Assembly (NCBI RefSeq): GCF_963675165.1
Contig: NC_087383.1
Coordinates: 434,001 to 498,000, forward strand
Direction: 5' to 3'
DNA: 64,000 nucleotides
Source: Halichondria panicea
Lineage: Eukaryota; Porifera; Demospongiae; Suberitida; Halichondriidae
Part shown: piece by piece, positions 1-10,175 of the stretch
Layout: every line of letters begins with the position of its first letter
Numbering within the stretch: position 1 is the first letter of the stretch
Translations under genes and position numbers: made by a program
Notes under the pieces: model-generated
Told to the model about the DNA's origin: nothing
The model's database searches: none
The model's input: only the letters and a program-made list of their open reading frames with translations

Positions 1-257
1 ATATCTTGGAAATAGATCAAAAGAGAATTCGGGATTATTATTTGCACAATTTCCTTGAGCTCGTCTACAGTAAGTTTTTCAATTATAGATTTAAATTTAG
101 ATATTAGAATGTCAAACTTGCGCTGAATATCCCTTGTATCGTTGTTAGCTTCACTGGTATTGAGAGGGTAATTTATGTATCTAGCTTCATAGCAGCTACT
201 CCATGGATTAGTAGCTAGTCTAGATGCACTACTATCTTCTGCTTGTTTTACTTCCAT
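1..257 (-). CDS. Family A gene A1, 5' part, runs off the window
   Basis: An open frame starts at an ATG whose complement is at 255-257 and continues without a stop to base 1, giving 85 codons. I do not recognise it from a named family. Residues about 41-50 (DTRDIQRKFD) match the motif KTRDLQAKFD in A4 and QTRNLQSDFD in A2, followed by a helix-rich stretch, so this is a divergent member of the same small-protein family. It faces gene B1, whose first exon starts at 540, across a 282-bp gap, which repeats the head-to-head layout of the other pairs. The C-terminal half lies outside the window. Function is unknown. Confidence 0.55.
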   Translation of the reverse strand, partial: MEVKQAEDSSASRLATNPWSSCYEARYINYPLNTSEANNDTRDIQRKFDILISKFKSIIEKLTVDELKEIVQIIIPNSLLIYFQD

Positions 258-539
258 TTTTAAGGCTATGACCTACACAAAGAGAAGAAGCTTAAAGGTC
301 ACATGCATGCAATTGCTTAATTGAGGATATTCATAAGAAAACATGATCCACCCCATGTACATCTCATGGGACTACCATATTTATGTGCTGATGTTGTACT
401 ATGCATAACAGGATAACACCTGCTTGATGTGTGGGGATGAATATTGTTAACCTTTGTGTATTGGTAGTTATTTTGGCCTGCATATGGTATAGCTACTGCA
501 TTATTGGGATAAGCCGCTTGGCCTAGAGATCAGTTGGAG
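258..539. promoter_or_regulatory. Intergenic gap between A1 and B1 (putative bidirectional promoter)
   Basis: This 282-bp spacer lies between the start codons of A1 (-) and B1 (+). The head-to-head layout implies a shared promoter region. I see no clear core motif in it. This is inference from layout only. Confidence 0.35.
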
Positions 540-1362
540 ATGGGGAATGTAAATTCGGGATCAACAACTCTGCACCAAAAGGTTTGTTATCAGGGTTTGT
601 CGATATAATTATATAGTTAATGTTGTTTTCTCTGTATAGCAGCTAGATGGCATACAGCTAGATGGCATACTGCTAGACGATGAGCTCTCGATCGCTACAA
701 AGTGCATTCAAGATCGTCATTCTCAGTTGATAAAAAAGCTTCTGTGTTCACTTTTCGAACACCTCGACTCGATTCACACAGCCCAGGAATTTCTGCTTTC
801 CCAACCGATGCATTCTTTGATAACTCACAAAGAGCGTACACACATTGTACATGCTCAGTCTTCTCAAGAATTGCTGGAAGTTTGCTCTGGAAAGTTCAGG
901 TGGTACGATAGCATGGCACTGGAGGAGCTATTTGAGTTCATTCAAAGAAATGAATTAGAAATGAAGATGAAGCATCTAAAAGATGAAATTCTTCTGGTGG
1001 TTCGCCAGTTTTTTGAGGAACATGGTCGAATCATCAAGGATCCCTCGAGTGGTTGCACTATAGTTATGGTGGACTCTTACTTAAGACAGAGTGATTCTGA
1101 TGAGTGTATGATGTACAAGCTCTACCATTTGGCATCAGGTGCCTTAGCCCTGAAGAATGATAGTGCGCTACAACTTCAAGACACACAGCTCAAGAAAGAT
1201 TTGACACCACCAAATGATTCCTGCATTGGTAATGATCATGTTGGAAAGCTGCCGACGAGAATCCAGCACAAGACAAGTCTGACCAAGAGTAGGCGTTCTG
1301 ATAGGAGTTCGACAGGAGACTCACTCTCAGATGTTGATATTGACGAACTAACCTCTACATAA
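540..1362 (+). CDS. Family B gene B1 (two exons, 253 aa)
   Basis: Proposed exons are 540-581 and 643-1362, with a GT donor and an AG acceptor; together they give 254 codons including the stop. The first exon encodes 14 residues beginning MGNVNSG, which fits an N-myristoylation pattern (Gly2, Ser6). The main exon begins with a short repeat (LDGIQLDGILLDD). It then shares the family B layout: a helical region, a KFRWYDSMALEEL block, a QFFEEHGRIIKDPSS block, then a beta-strand-like IVMVD. Compare KFQWFNSTL and EYFNGTGRLIIDPS in B2. The C-terminus is Ser/Arg-rich and lacks the VSQAE ending of B2 and B4. Function is unknown. The first exon is less certain than the second. Confidence 0.55.
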
Positions 1363-1496
1363 TTCCATTACATGATTGTATAATACTTTCTATATGCTGG
1401 GTGTCCAACTGTATATGTATATATGTGTGTCATAAACGATATGAAAATATGTATCAAGCAAATTGTGCAATTATAACATTCAGCATGAAAAATAAA

Positions 1497-1800
1497 ATCG
1501 TAGAGTCCACAAGACACACCACACAGAGAGAACACACACACACAACCGGTCACATCCACTTGTTCAGTGAACTTGTCCTGACAAGCCATGTGTATCCTCT
1601 CACAGGTGGCAGGGCTGTCCAGTCGATAGTAGCCACTCACTTCACTTTCTGCCCGTGCAGCTGTGACGAGTGTGATGGCCTCCCTCATGCATGCAGGGCA
1701 GCCCCGCCATCTGTGAAAGGATACGCATGGCTCCCCTCCAGATATACACACTGCTCCAGGGTCACCAGACCAAGGCCCTGCATGTGTAAACACTCCCTCT
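1497..1800 (-). pseudogene. XDH 3'-end fragment F1, rearranged
   Basis: Antisense sequence closely matches the last exons of the two full XDH genes. A remnant of exon 25 lies near 1500-1520, exon 24 at about 1556-1690 and part of exon 23 at about 1735-1800. Between them, about 1690-1735, is a piece of exon 24 in the opposite orientation (ATACGCATGG on the plus strand, against CCATGCGTAT in the normal copies). Splice sites and frame are lost. It is a broken duplicate, not a gene. Confidence 0.8.
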
Positions 1801-2033
1801 ATTCCAGGCAGAGGGGGGTAGAACTACATTAAAACAGTCATATACATTACTAACACGGCCTTTCTATTACTCTATTGTACTTCGTAAAGATGATACTATC
1901 ACTTACTGTATACTATTCTAAGCATGCAAAATAAACTGTGATGTGCTTTGCAGTACATCACACTCGGTGATTTTGCTTTTGCCTGACAATTTAATGAAGC
2001 ACTATAAGCATGCACAATAAAAGACTGTGTTCC

Positions 2034-2560
2034 TCCTTTCCCTGCAGTAGCCATGGCTCCATAGCTCGAAATGGCAGTATAGGGCTCAAGAAAGGCCACA
2101 AGGTCACCAAGACCCGGAGACGAGGGGGGTGAGTAATGTTAGCGAGGATTACTGTAAACAGGTTTAATCATGGTAAACCATTGTTTGGCACTAACAGTGT
2201 ATGTTTTGATAAGAAATTTGGAATTTCACGTTTTGTTTTATTGTATGTACTATTAATATAATTATGTCCGTTCTTTCCGTTGCATGCAGTTTCTGAGAAA
2301 ACGTGTTGTGGGTGAGGTGTGTGGTCAGGTTTCCTATAAGAAAAGGTTGATTGAGCTGCTCAAAGTGCAAATACTCAGCACTCATGTTTGCCAAGAAAAG
2401 GCTGAGGGGTGTGGTCTTTGTTAATAGTTTTCTGTGCTCCTGATAACTCCCCCACATACACACATATACACAGTCAGGAAGTCACTGTAGAGGCAACAAA
2501 ACGAGAGGAAATGCAGAAGTTACCATAAGAAAAGCTCCGGCTGCTTCCTTAATAGTATGT
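2034..2560 (+). pseudogene. Ribosomal protein L36 (eL36) pseudogene fragment, three exon remnants
   Basis: A remnant at about 2060-2132 encodes GLKKGHKVTKTRRRG before a GTGAGT donor, matching the N-terminal part of eL36. The next, from about 2291, reads VVGEVCG..SYKKRLIELLKV and then, after a frame slip, SALMFAKKRL, matching the middle of the protein. The last, from about 2478, reads CRGNKTREEMQKL and then a stop, matching the C-terminal HxRAKRKREEL region. Frame slips and stops make it non-functional. Its retained intron-exon order shows that it came from a DNA-level duplication rather than a retrocopy. A second copy of the last exon is at 9085-9180. Confidence 0.75.
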
Positions 2561-2749
2561 TATGATTTCAAATTTATCATAGAATGGGTTTGTTCGATTT
2601 TTGGCATAATAAACTATTTAATCAATTCAGCATTTCAAGTTAAAACATAGAGACCTTTACTTGCTAAACTAATGTGTTTTTGCTCATTGAGGAGGCTAGC
2701 TAGATATATTCGAATATCTATGATAAAATATAAAATACAAAATCTTTGG

Positions 2750-3421
2750 TTAGGAAACTGTAATAACTAGCCAGGGTTCGTGATAATCACCTACGACACT
2801 CCCACTTTTACCAAGAATGGACACAATCTTGCGGCACGTTTTGTTGCAATTTTCTCCTTCCAAAACAGACAGATCCCAGTTCCTATCCACGTTTATTATG
2901 TATGTTTCTCTTGAACTGTGATTGTTGTCCGCTGTTAATAGTTTGACACGCTCTTTAAAATAATGCTTTAATTTTACATCGTATTCAGTAAGCTCAGCTT
3001 TACATTCGCTAATGTCATCTTGTTCGAGTTGATCTAGCAAAAACTTCAACACATCATAGTGAAACCATGAGATGGGAAGGGTTATCCTCAGAAACAGATT
3101 GTCTATAGTATGAGCCTTTTTGAATACTTTGGAGTATGCATGAGGTATTTTTTTCAGGGCCTTTTTCACGTCTGAAAAGCAATAACGATTCTTGATCCGT
3201 TCTACCAGATCATCAAAATCTGACTGAAGGTTCCTTGTTTGCTTTCCTAAAGCTTGCCTCTCTAAAAACTGTGGGACATGAATATGAATGGCTGCCAGAT
3301 GTTTTTCTTTTTCCAGAACGATATTTTTCAGAATGATATTACGTTCTGTCTCTTGAATCTCTTTGGACGGGGTTGCGGAAACTACGACAATAGTATCATG
3401 TAGTATAGAACTCTCAGACAT
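2750..3421 (-). CDS. Family A gene A2 (223 aa, single exon)
   Basis: An uninterrupted frame starts at an ATG (complement 3419-3421). I do not recognise a named family. Visible layout: a variable N-terminus (1-60); QTRNLQSDFDDLVERI (61-76), probably coiled; a helical block with PISWFHYDVLKFLLDQL (116-132) and YDVKLKHYFKERVKLL (147-162); then a probable beta strand YIINVDRNWD (174-183) and a short alpha/beta end containing two Cys (192, 196). No signal peptide or membrane segment is visible, so a cytosolic protein is likely. The helical-plus-strand layout reminds me of an uncharacterised domain seen in sponge predicted proteins beside ankyrin or NACHT modules; that is from memory and unverified. 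It is head-to-head with B2. Confidence 0.7.
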   Translation of the reverse strand: MSESSILHDTIVVVSATPSKEIQETERNIILKNIVLEKEKHLAAIHIHVPQFLERQALGKQTRNLQSDFDDLVERIKNRYCFSDVKKALKKIPHAYSKVFKKAHTIDNLFLRITLPISWFHYDVLKFLLDQLEQDDISECKAELTEYDVKLKHYFKERVKLLTADNNHSSRETYIINVDRNWDLSVLEGENCNKTCRKIVSILGKSGSVVGDYHEPWLVITVS

Positions 3422-3800
3422 AGTGTTAACTCTCTAACTAGTACAACTTGTTACTATACTGCAGCAAACTTGTTTATTATATAACGGTGTGTTAACACAC
3501 TAGCCTGGGTAAGCACCATGAAATATGATCACATAGATAATTATTGTGTTGACTGAACGGCCTGACACACAGGTGGTCCCTAATGTATTTCTATGTATTC
3601 TTTGTTATATCCAAATAAGGATGGATAACTCATAACACTGGCGCCTGGGGTCTGCATCCTAATTAAACGTCATTGATAAGCTATAAATAATTAGCTATGC
3701 TTGCAAAATAACACTGCCCTAACTGGAAAAACCTGTTCTTACCTTGAGATTGACTGATCTAGCTAGAGTCTATGCTTGATTGACTGTTTGTCTGGATTGG
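3422..3800. promoter_or_regulatory. Intergenic gap between A2 and B2 (putative bidirectional promoter)
   Basis: This is a 379-bp spacer between divergent starts. It contains AAACGTCATT at 3665-3674, a half-match to a cAMP-response element (TGACGTCA). A full CRE-type palindrome occurs in the equivalent spacer of A4/B4. Regulation is inference. Confidence 0.35.
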
Positions 3801-4677
3801 ATGGCAATGATAAACACTGATCGTGATTGCCAGCAAACCCTGCCTCTCCCCCCAGAGGCTATAAAGGTGACAGTAATAATAGTGTGTTTGATTAGAGTAT
3901 ATATATATGGTGTATATAGTAAGTTAGTAGGTTACACATAATGCATGTATTAATTTGTGGTTGTATTTACTATTCAACATAATTATACAGTTAGCGGACG
4001 AGGGGCTGTCAAGCTTAACTAAGCAGGTTGAAAAAAAGTTCAAGGAGGATTTGATGGACATTACGTGCCTACTTTTGCTCCCAACCTATATTCCTGAATT
4101 CAAGAGGTTTCTCCTCTCCCAAACGATGCGACATTGCGTTTCCGAAGAAGAGCGTTTGCTAATACCTAAGGCCAGTCGCAAGGAACTTCAAGAAATGTTC
4201 GTAAATAAATTCCAATGGTTTAATTCCACATTATTTGATGTACTACCCAAGTATGTACCTGAGAGGATAAAAGATGTTGTTATGCCCAAGTTAGCTGCAA
4301 TACAAAAAATTGTGGATGAGTACTTCAATGGAACGGGAAGACTGATAATAGATCCATCACAAATTCTTATTGTCTTTGATTCGGCTTATGAGGATATTCC
4401 AGCCTCTCAATTTGATGATCTGTATAAGATAGCTCTAGAAGCAACGGGGTTCGAATGTGATGTTGGCCACTGCGACGTTGCTGAAGCTATGATTATTAGG
4501 ATGAAAATGTACGATAAACCCATACAGGAGTCTCTACAAGATAGCGATTACGAAGAGGAACTGTGCCCACTGGGACGAGGGCATAGGATGAAACGTAAAC
4601 TGAATAATAGGAAGACGGTTACTGATACCTCAAGCTACACGGACACAATGCACTTTGTGTCCCAAGCCGAACCATAA
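3801..4677 (+). CDS. Family B gene B2 (two exons, 250 aa)
   Basis: Proposed exons are 3801-3866 (22 codons, donor GTGACA) and 3991-4677. The intron is in phase 0, as in B4, whose donor has the same GTGACA sequence; this supports the structure. The protein has a helical N-terminal half, then KFQWFNSTLFDVLPKYVPE, then VDEYFNGTGRLIIDPS, then a strand ILIVFDSAYED and a helix. The block W-F-x(n)-Y-F followed by a strand ending in Asp parallels SWFHYDVL..YFKERV..IINVDRNWD in family A. The C-terminus is basic (MKRKLNNRK) and ends in HFVSQAEP. The first 300 bases of 3' flank match those after B4, showing that the whole unit was duplicated. Function is unknown. Confidence 0.65.
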
Positions 4678-4980
4678 AAAATGTCTGTTATAGGTTTTTC
4701 CTCACATTTGCATGCATGGAGGTTTTTTCCTTGCTTTATCTCATAAAGCAAAATTATGTGTGTATCTATAATGCTCAATAGTCATGTATATTATCCTATA
4801 GAGTTATAATTATACAAGCTTTACTTTATATAGTTATGTTCAAAAAGAACACGCCATATAATTTGATGATTTGTTGTAATTAAGCTTTACTTTAAGTTCG
4901 GTTAAAGAAGGGCCGCTATATATAATTTGATATTATTAAAATTGAATAAGCTACATTCAGCATGAAACTCTCTAACATAG
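4678..4980. other. 3' flank of B2, shared with B4
   Basis: The first stretch (about 4690-4760) is nearly the same as the B4 flank at about 11480-11550; both contain CACATTTGCATGCATGGAGG. The rest is A+T-rich with no gene visible. Confidence 0.6.
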
Positions 4981-5380
4981 TGTGAAGGGTATACTTCTAT
5001 CAATGTCTATAATTTATATAGCTATATGCTTCAACAGTCCATCTCTTTGCAGCAGGGTCCACAACAACACACACCTGCATAATTATAGAGAGTACATGTA
5101 CATTCACTGTAAAGTAAAGCCAGCACATGCACACACTATACCCAGAGCTCTCACCTTGGATGAGAAGATAGCCTTGGGGTTGGGCGCCCTGTCTAACAGA
5201 CTAACATTGAACACCACAGGTATATCAGACACAGAGGGTATCTTGTAGGTCCCCGGTCCAGTGGTGAAGGTGGTCCCTCGCTGGGTCCTCTGGTTCCCCT
5301 CCAGATACACACACTGCTCCATGCAGGGTCAATACCAAGGCCCTGCATGTGTGAACGCTCCCTTTATACATGCATGCATG
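4981..5380 (-). pseudogene. XDH 3'-end fragment F2 (exons 25 and 23)
   Basis: Exon 25 (about 5026-5084) and exon 23 (about 5153-5380) of XDH are present in antisense; exon 24 is missing between them. The start of exon 23 carries small insertions and deletions (CTCCATGCAGGGTCAATACC against CTCCAGGGTCACCAGACC in the intact genes). Part of the normal 3' flank also remains. It is non-functional. Confidence 0.8.
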
Positions 5381-5791
5381 GGGAAGAGGAGGGTAGAACT
5401 ACATTAAAACAGTCATGCAGATGTACATTGACTATAAACAGTTACACAGCATTTCTATATTGTACTGTGTAAAGTTAATAGTAACTCTCTTACTGCAGAT
5501 ATATAACTTTACATTTCGTTTGTGCAATTTCTCTTTCACTGTAAAAAAAATTGTCTTTTACATAATAAGCTATTTGATTACCAGTATATGAGGGACTGAA
5601 TCTAAATTAGTAGTTAGTTAATGTACTACAAAAAAGAGTTAACTATTTTTATAGAAATTTAAGTTATGTAGTTCTTGTAGCAGAACACTAGCATGTTACT
5701 CTACAACATAACTAAATGTAGCAGAATACTAGCATAAAATGTAGCAGAACACTAGCATGCTACTCTAGATCTACAACATAACTAATGTTTG
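5381..5791. repeat. Intergenic stretch with a short tandem motif
   Basis: It contains three imperfect copies of GTAGCAGAACACTAGCATG at about 5680-5765, and A+T-rich DNA resembling the flank of the eL36 remnants. No gene is visible. Confidence 0.45.
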
Positions 5792-6521
5792 TCATGACGA
5801 AATTCTAATGTACAGATAAGGTTTGTGTAGAGACCCGGAGACTCGACCTTCCTTTTTTAGGACCGCAGCAATTTGCTTGCAAGTTGTCGTGCAATCGCTG
5901 CCTTGTAGGGCTTCACTATCCCAAGCGTCATCTGTTCTCACGAGAAGCATTTCCTCGTGCTTGACTGTCGGCAGTTGTTTCACTCTGTAGGTAAAATAGG
6001 TTTGTAACTCTTCTACGTACGCTTTTACGCGTACAGGTATGTCTACAGCTTTTTCTAACAATACATCACTAAGATGTGTGAGCAGGTTGCTCTGGTACCA
6101 AGTAGAGTACACACGAATCCAATCGAAAGCATTCGTAATGTCTGTCGCTCGAGCTAAATCCTCTTTAAATTCCTGTGACATGGTGACGTCTTTGCATGCA
6201 TAAAGTATTACAACATCAACCGGTGTGCCTAGTTTTTTTATTTCCTGTTCGATCATCGATAGCAGTTCATCGTATCTTCCTAGCAATCGTTTAGTGAAGT
6301 ACATATCAAAACAGTTAACAAACAGAAACACAATTTCATCTTTGTCCAAGTTATCATTTGCATCTTTGTCCGAGCTATATTTATCAATCACACGTACATC
6401 TTTTAACAGCAACTCTATTATAGGGGAAGAAGTAAAAATAGTGATAACAAACTGAATAATGTTCACCTTCTCTTTTGACAGTAGAAACAGAATAAACACG
6501 TTTTAAAAAGGTTGGACTCAT
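5792..6521 (-). CDS. Family A gene A3 (two exons, 225 aa)
   Basis: Proposed exons in transcript order are 6521-6467 and 6414-5792, with a phase-1 intron; total 226 codons including the stop. The decayed relative A5 keeps the same first-exon ending (VSTVKR) and the same donor position, which supports this intron. The protein is clearly related to A2 and A4 at its C-terminus: TDDAWDSEALQGSDCTTTC aligns with VDRNWDLSVLEGENCNKTC, and YFTYRVKQLP with YFKERVKLL. Its N-terminal half differs (a long charged helical stretch with DKDEIVFLFVNCFDMYF). Function is unknown. It is head-to-head with C1, not with a B gene. Confidence 0.6.
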
Positions 6522-6976
6522 GATATACACTCTCTATGTAAGATATAGTTGGATACTTTTAAATACTGGTAGAAACGCCCAATTTGTGCTGATAAATCAA
6601 CCTCTTGAGGATATTCACAATCTGTACAACTATTTGCTATAGTAGTTGAGGTCGCTATATGCCATTCATTGAGGATAAACCCTCGGATAAATAAACAACT
6701 CAAACAGATTCACCATGAACAACTATTCGCTAATACCATTTATGGAGGATAAAGTCTTGAATAAATATACACTGAATTACGTTCACACCTTACACCTGAT
6801 CTGTGATTATGACAATGGTTACCATGAAAATTTTGTGACGTAGTACCGACCTAAATTCTTTGATCTGCAACTATACACATCCCATATACTTAATGTTCAG
6901 TTACAACTTAAACTACTTCATCTCTACAACTAGTTTTGCATTGGCCACTATACTGAACTTGAAGAACCTTATAATC
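6522..6976. promoter_or_regulatory. Intergenic gap between A3 and C1 (putative bidirectional promoter)
   Basis: A 455-bp spacer. A block near 6818-6843, GGTTACCATGAAAA followed by TGTGACGTAGTA, recurs almost unchanged before C2 (about 16238-16267). It includes TGACGTAG, a CRE-like site at 6836-6843. Conservation between two copies hints at function but could simply reflect common descent. Confidence 0.4.
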
Positions 6977-7779
6977 ATGGCTGATACTCAATTCAGCTCA
7001 ACTGATTTGGATTGCCACAGAAAGACAGGTAATTTTCTAGACAGTTTACCTTCCTTGCATATACTATGTCATTGCTATCTTGCATTTAATTTGCAAACAT
7101 GCAGTATATATGTTTTTTATGTTCACCTATTAATGCAGGAAGCGACTTGGATTCCCTAAAAAGTCTCAGTATTGAACTGATTCAGAAGGGTCTACTTGAT
7201 AATGAACCAGCTAAAGAAAAGGCTCTCTCCCAAGAGTTCCGTGATGTGTTTAAAAAGAAAGAGCGAAAGATTGTGCTGGCAGCAGCAGCTAATAAATCTC
7301 TCTCTGATGGCTTTTTGAAGATAGTTAAAGGATACGATATTGTTCTACCATTGGTTCAGTTTCTTAAATTTCTAAGGATATGCCTTGGCAGTTCAAATAT
7401 TCTGGAAAGTAACCGGATTGACGAGATTTTGCTAAGATTTGATTCGGCAACCCCTGATTGTTCATTGAGTAACGTGAAACGAATGCAATTATCCACAGCA
7501 ACCGATTTTAAACCGACAGAAGTTGTCACAACGTCTAAATTGGATATCACGGCAAATACTTTTATTGATTCTTCCCAAAGCACTGATTCATCATCTCGAT
7601 CTATCTATTCGAGGAGTAGTGATTCTTTTCAAGTATCCTCTCAGCTCAATGCAGAAAAACTGCTTCCATCTAACAATGAGTTAGTTTGTAGTACATCATC
7701 GATGCCTTCTCTGGGCGAAAAAGACGAGCTAGTCGTTGGCATCGCTTTACCTATTTTTACAACGATGCTCAAATGCTGA
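6977..7779 (+). CDS. Family C gene C1 (two exons, 230 aa)
   Basis: Exons are 6977-7028 and 7139-7779 with a phase-1 intron; 231 codons including the stop. C2 has the same exon lengths and phase. I do not recognise the family. Residues about 18-110 are helical and include ERKIVLAAAANKSLSDGF and a hydrophobic VLPLVQFLKFLRI. Residues about 125-215 are rich in Ser and Thr (for example SSQSTDSSSRSIYSRSSDSF) and look unstructured. The end is hydrophobic (VVGIALPIFTTMLKC). Similarity to the A/B domain is not evident. It stands head-to-head with A3. Function is unknown. Confidence 0.6.
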
Positions 7780-8149
7780 GCGTCAACAACACAATGCATA
7801 TACTGTACACAAGTGCCGAGTGGTGTCCTGCTGCATGAGCTAGTACCATCATCTTTGTTGGATACTGTCTAGCTGTCATTTTACATTTTGCGCACAATAA
7901 TTGTTGTTTGATTGTTCAAGCTTCTTTTTTTTGTTATAGTACGTAGTTTGATGCTTTTTTCAAGCTTGTTAATTTAGTTCAAGCTTGTAAATCAAGCTGC
8001 TTTAGTTCAGTATGATATTATCACCAAAGGTATATTTTTTGCCACCTATATAATTAAATTATGCACACCCCCGGCTTTTTTTTAATATGGCCACGATTAC
8101 TTTATTAATTTTTTATAATTATACAAGTAGAAAAATGATTGTTTATCAA
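7780..8149. other. 3' flank of C1
   Basis: The first part (TGTACACAAGTGCCGAGTGG, about 7804-7823) is shared with the flank of C2 at about 17285. The remainder is A+T-rich; no gene is seen. Confidence 0.5.
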
Positions 8150-8955
8150 CATGAAACTCTCTAAAATAGTGTCTACAAAAGTAAGGGTCATGTCCAATGT
8201 CTATGATACAGCTATGATACAATGTCTATTAGCTATGCTTCAACTGTCCATCTCTTTGCAGCAGGGTCCACAACAACACACACCAGCATAATTATAGGGA
8301 GAGTATGTAATATAACGAGACCACCACCCTCAGCACACACACCTGCTGAACGAACTTGTCCTGACAGGCCATGCGTATCCTCTCACAGGTGGCGGGGCTG
8401 TCCAGTCGATAGTAGCCACTCACTCCACTCTCTGCTCGTGCAGCTGTGATGGCCTCCCTCAGGGCAAATAACACACTGGCTGCCAGGAACAGTGGCGGCT
8501 CACCAACAGCCTGGAGGGTAGGGGGGTGGGGGCATGTTAGCAGAGCAGGGAGAGTATTATAATAATTATGACAAAACTCTATGAATAAATGAATACACAG
8601 GATCAAGAGTTCCTGACAGTATAATTATGTACATGCAGTACAAGGTGTGTACAAATGTGCTGTTTACAGTAACCACCCACTCAATCAATTACTCATAAGC
8701 ACACATGTGCTGCTTCACTTCTATAAGAGCTTCCCCCCTCACCTTGGATGAGAAGATAGCCTTGGGGTTGGGCGCCCTGTCTAACAGACTAACAAATATT
8801 GAACACCACGGGTACATCAGACACAGAGGGTATCTTGTAGGTCCCCGGTTCAGTGGTGAAGGTAGTCCCTCGCTGGGTCCTCCAGATACACACACTACTC
8901 CAGGGTCACCAGACCAAGGCCCTGCGTGGACGCTCCCTCCACCTGGGGGAGGGGA
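8150..8955 (-). pseudogene. XDH 3'-end fragment F3 (exons 25, 24, 23)
   Basis: Exons 25 (about 8232-8282), 24 (about 8348-8515) and 23 (about 8742-8945) are in normal order and antisense, with the XDH 3' flank. Exon 23 has a 4-base insertion (ACAAATATTGAAC against ACATTGAAC) and a deletion of about 11 bases, so the frame is broken. Exon 24 remains open. Confidence 0.85.
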
Positions 8956-9084
8956 GGAGATGGGGGGGAGTAAAAAATATATATCAACTCTATCGTATAC
9001 TGCTAATTAGTTGTGCTGTTGTTTGTGCTCCTGAACTTTTAAACGTAATTGACACCCTTTACTTCACACACACACACACACACA

Positions 9085-9180
9085 CAGTTGGGAGGTCACC
9101 GTAGAGGCAAGAAGAAGCGAGAGGAGATGTAGAAGTTGCTGCAAGCCATGAGAAAAGCACAGCAAACTTTAATAGTATGT
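9085..9180 (+). pseudogene. eL36 last-exon fragment
   Basis: After an AG acceptor the frame reads GGHRRGKKKREEM, then a TAG stop, then KLLQAMRKAQQTL and the normal end. It matches the eL36 C-terminus (HxRAKRKREEL...AAMRKA). The in-frame TAG replaces an expected Gln codon. An (AC)n tract sits directly before it. The first two exons are absent. Confidence 0.75.
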
Positions 9181-9521
9181 TATATTTCGTTTGCAAATTT
9201 CTCTTATATACATGATAAACTATGATCCATATATCAGGTTTAATGCACAAGGCTTAGCGAATGACACTGTACAAGCTTGATTCCGTTTCTATTGCAAATT
9301 GCATGCGCATGCTCACTCTTTGCGATTGTGAATTATGCGAAAAAATTCCCAATTCACAATAGCAAAACCCCGATATGCGATAATACACAATTATAAGTCA
9401 CACTCATTGCTAATGAACAAAAATGTTCTACTCCATGTATACATGTTCTTCTAGCTATATGTAATGTATTATATGCAGCTAAAACATAGTTTCATAAAAT
9501 AATAAAACATAAGAAACCTTT

Positions 9522-10175
9522 TCAGGAAACTGTAATAACTAGCCAGGGTTCGTGGTAATCACCTACGACACGCCCACTTTTCCCACTTTTCCCAAGAATG
9601 GACGCAATCTTATGGCACGTTTTGTTGCAATTTTCCCCCTCCAAAACGGACGGATCCCAGTTCCTGTCCACGTTCATTATGTATTTTGTTCCCCTTGAAC
9701 TGTGATTGTTGTCCACTGGTATTGTACCTATTGTTGTACCTACCTCCGTTAACGGTTTGACACGCTCTTCAAAATATTGTTTTAATTTTACATCGTATTC
9801 GACAAGCTCAGTTTTGCATTCGCTAATGTCATCTTGTTTGAGTTGATCTAGCAAAAACTTCAACACATCGTAGTGAAACCATGAGATGGGAAGGGTTATC
9901 CTCAGAAACAGATCGTCTATAGTGTGAGCCTTTTTGAATACTTTGGAGTATGCATGAGGTATTTGCCTCAGAGCTTTCTTCAAGTCCGAAATACTAACAT
10001 GTTTCTTGAACATTCTCATTAGCTCATCAAACTTTGCCTGTAGGTCTCTTGTTTTCTTTGCCATACCTTGCCTCTCATGAAGATCAACCAATGGTATATT
10101 TTGTAGTGCTGCCATTTTAGCCATTGTATATAGAGCTGCATGAGATAGCGCATGCACGAGCTTGCTATCACACAT
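9522..10175 (-). CDS. Family A gene A4 (217 aa, single exon)
   Basis: An uninterrupted frame closely related to A2 over its last 165 residues, including KTRDLQAKFDELM (41-53), PISWFHYDVLKFLLDQL, YDVKLKQYFEERVKPL and a VDRNWDPSVLEGENC end. The N-terminal 35 residues are unrelated to A2, so the two genes may have acquired different starts. Two small insertions (around VGTTIGTIPV and GKSGKSG) distinguish it. Function is unknown. It is head-to-head with B4. Confidence 0.7.
   Translation of the reverse strand: MCDSKLVHALSHAALYTMAKMAALQNIPLVDLHERQGMAKKTRDLQAKFDELMRMFKKHVSISDLKKALRQIPHAYSKVFKKAHTIDDLFLRITLPISWFHYDVLKFLLDQLKQDDISECKTELVEYDVKLKQYFEERVKPLTEVGTTIGTIPVDNNHSSRGTKYIMNVDRNWDPSVLEGENCNKTCHKIASILGKSGKSGRVVGDYHEPWLVITVS

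Noticed and set aside
6415-6499. An N-terminal hydrophobic extension of A3 read through the intron
   Set aside because: The A5 relic keeps the same first exon and GTGAGT donor, so the hydrophobic stretch is intron sequence.
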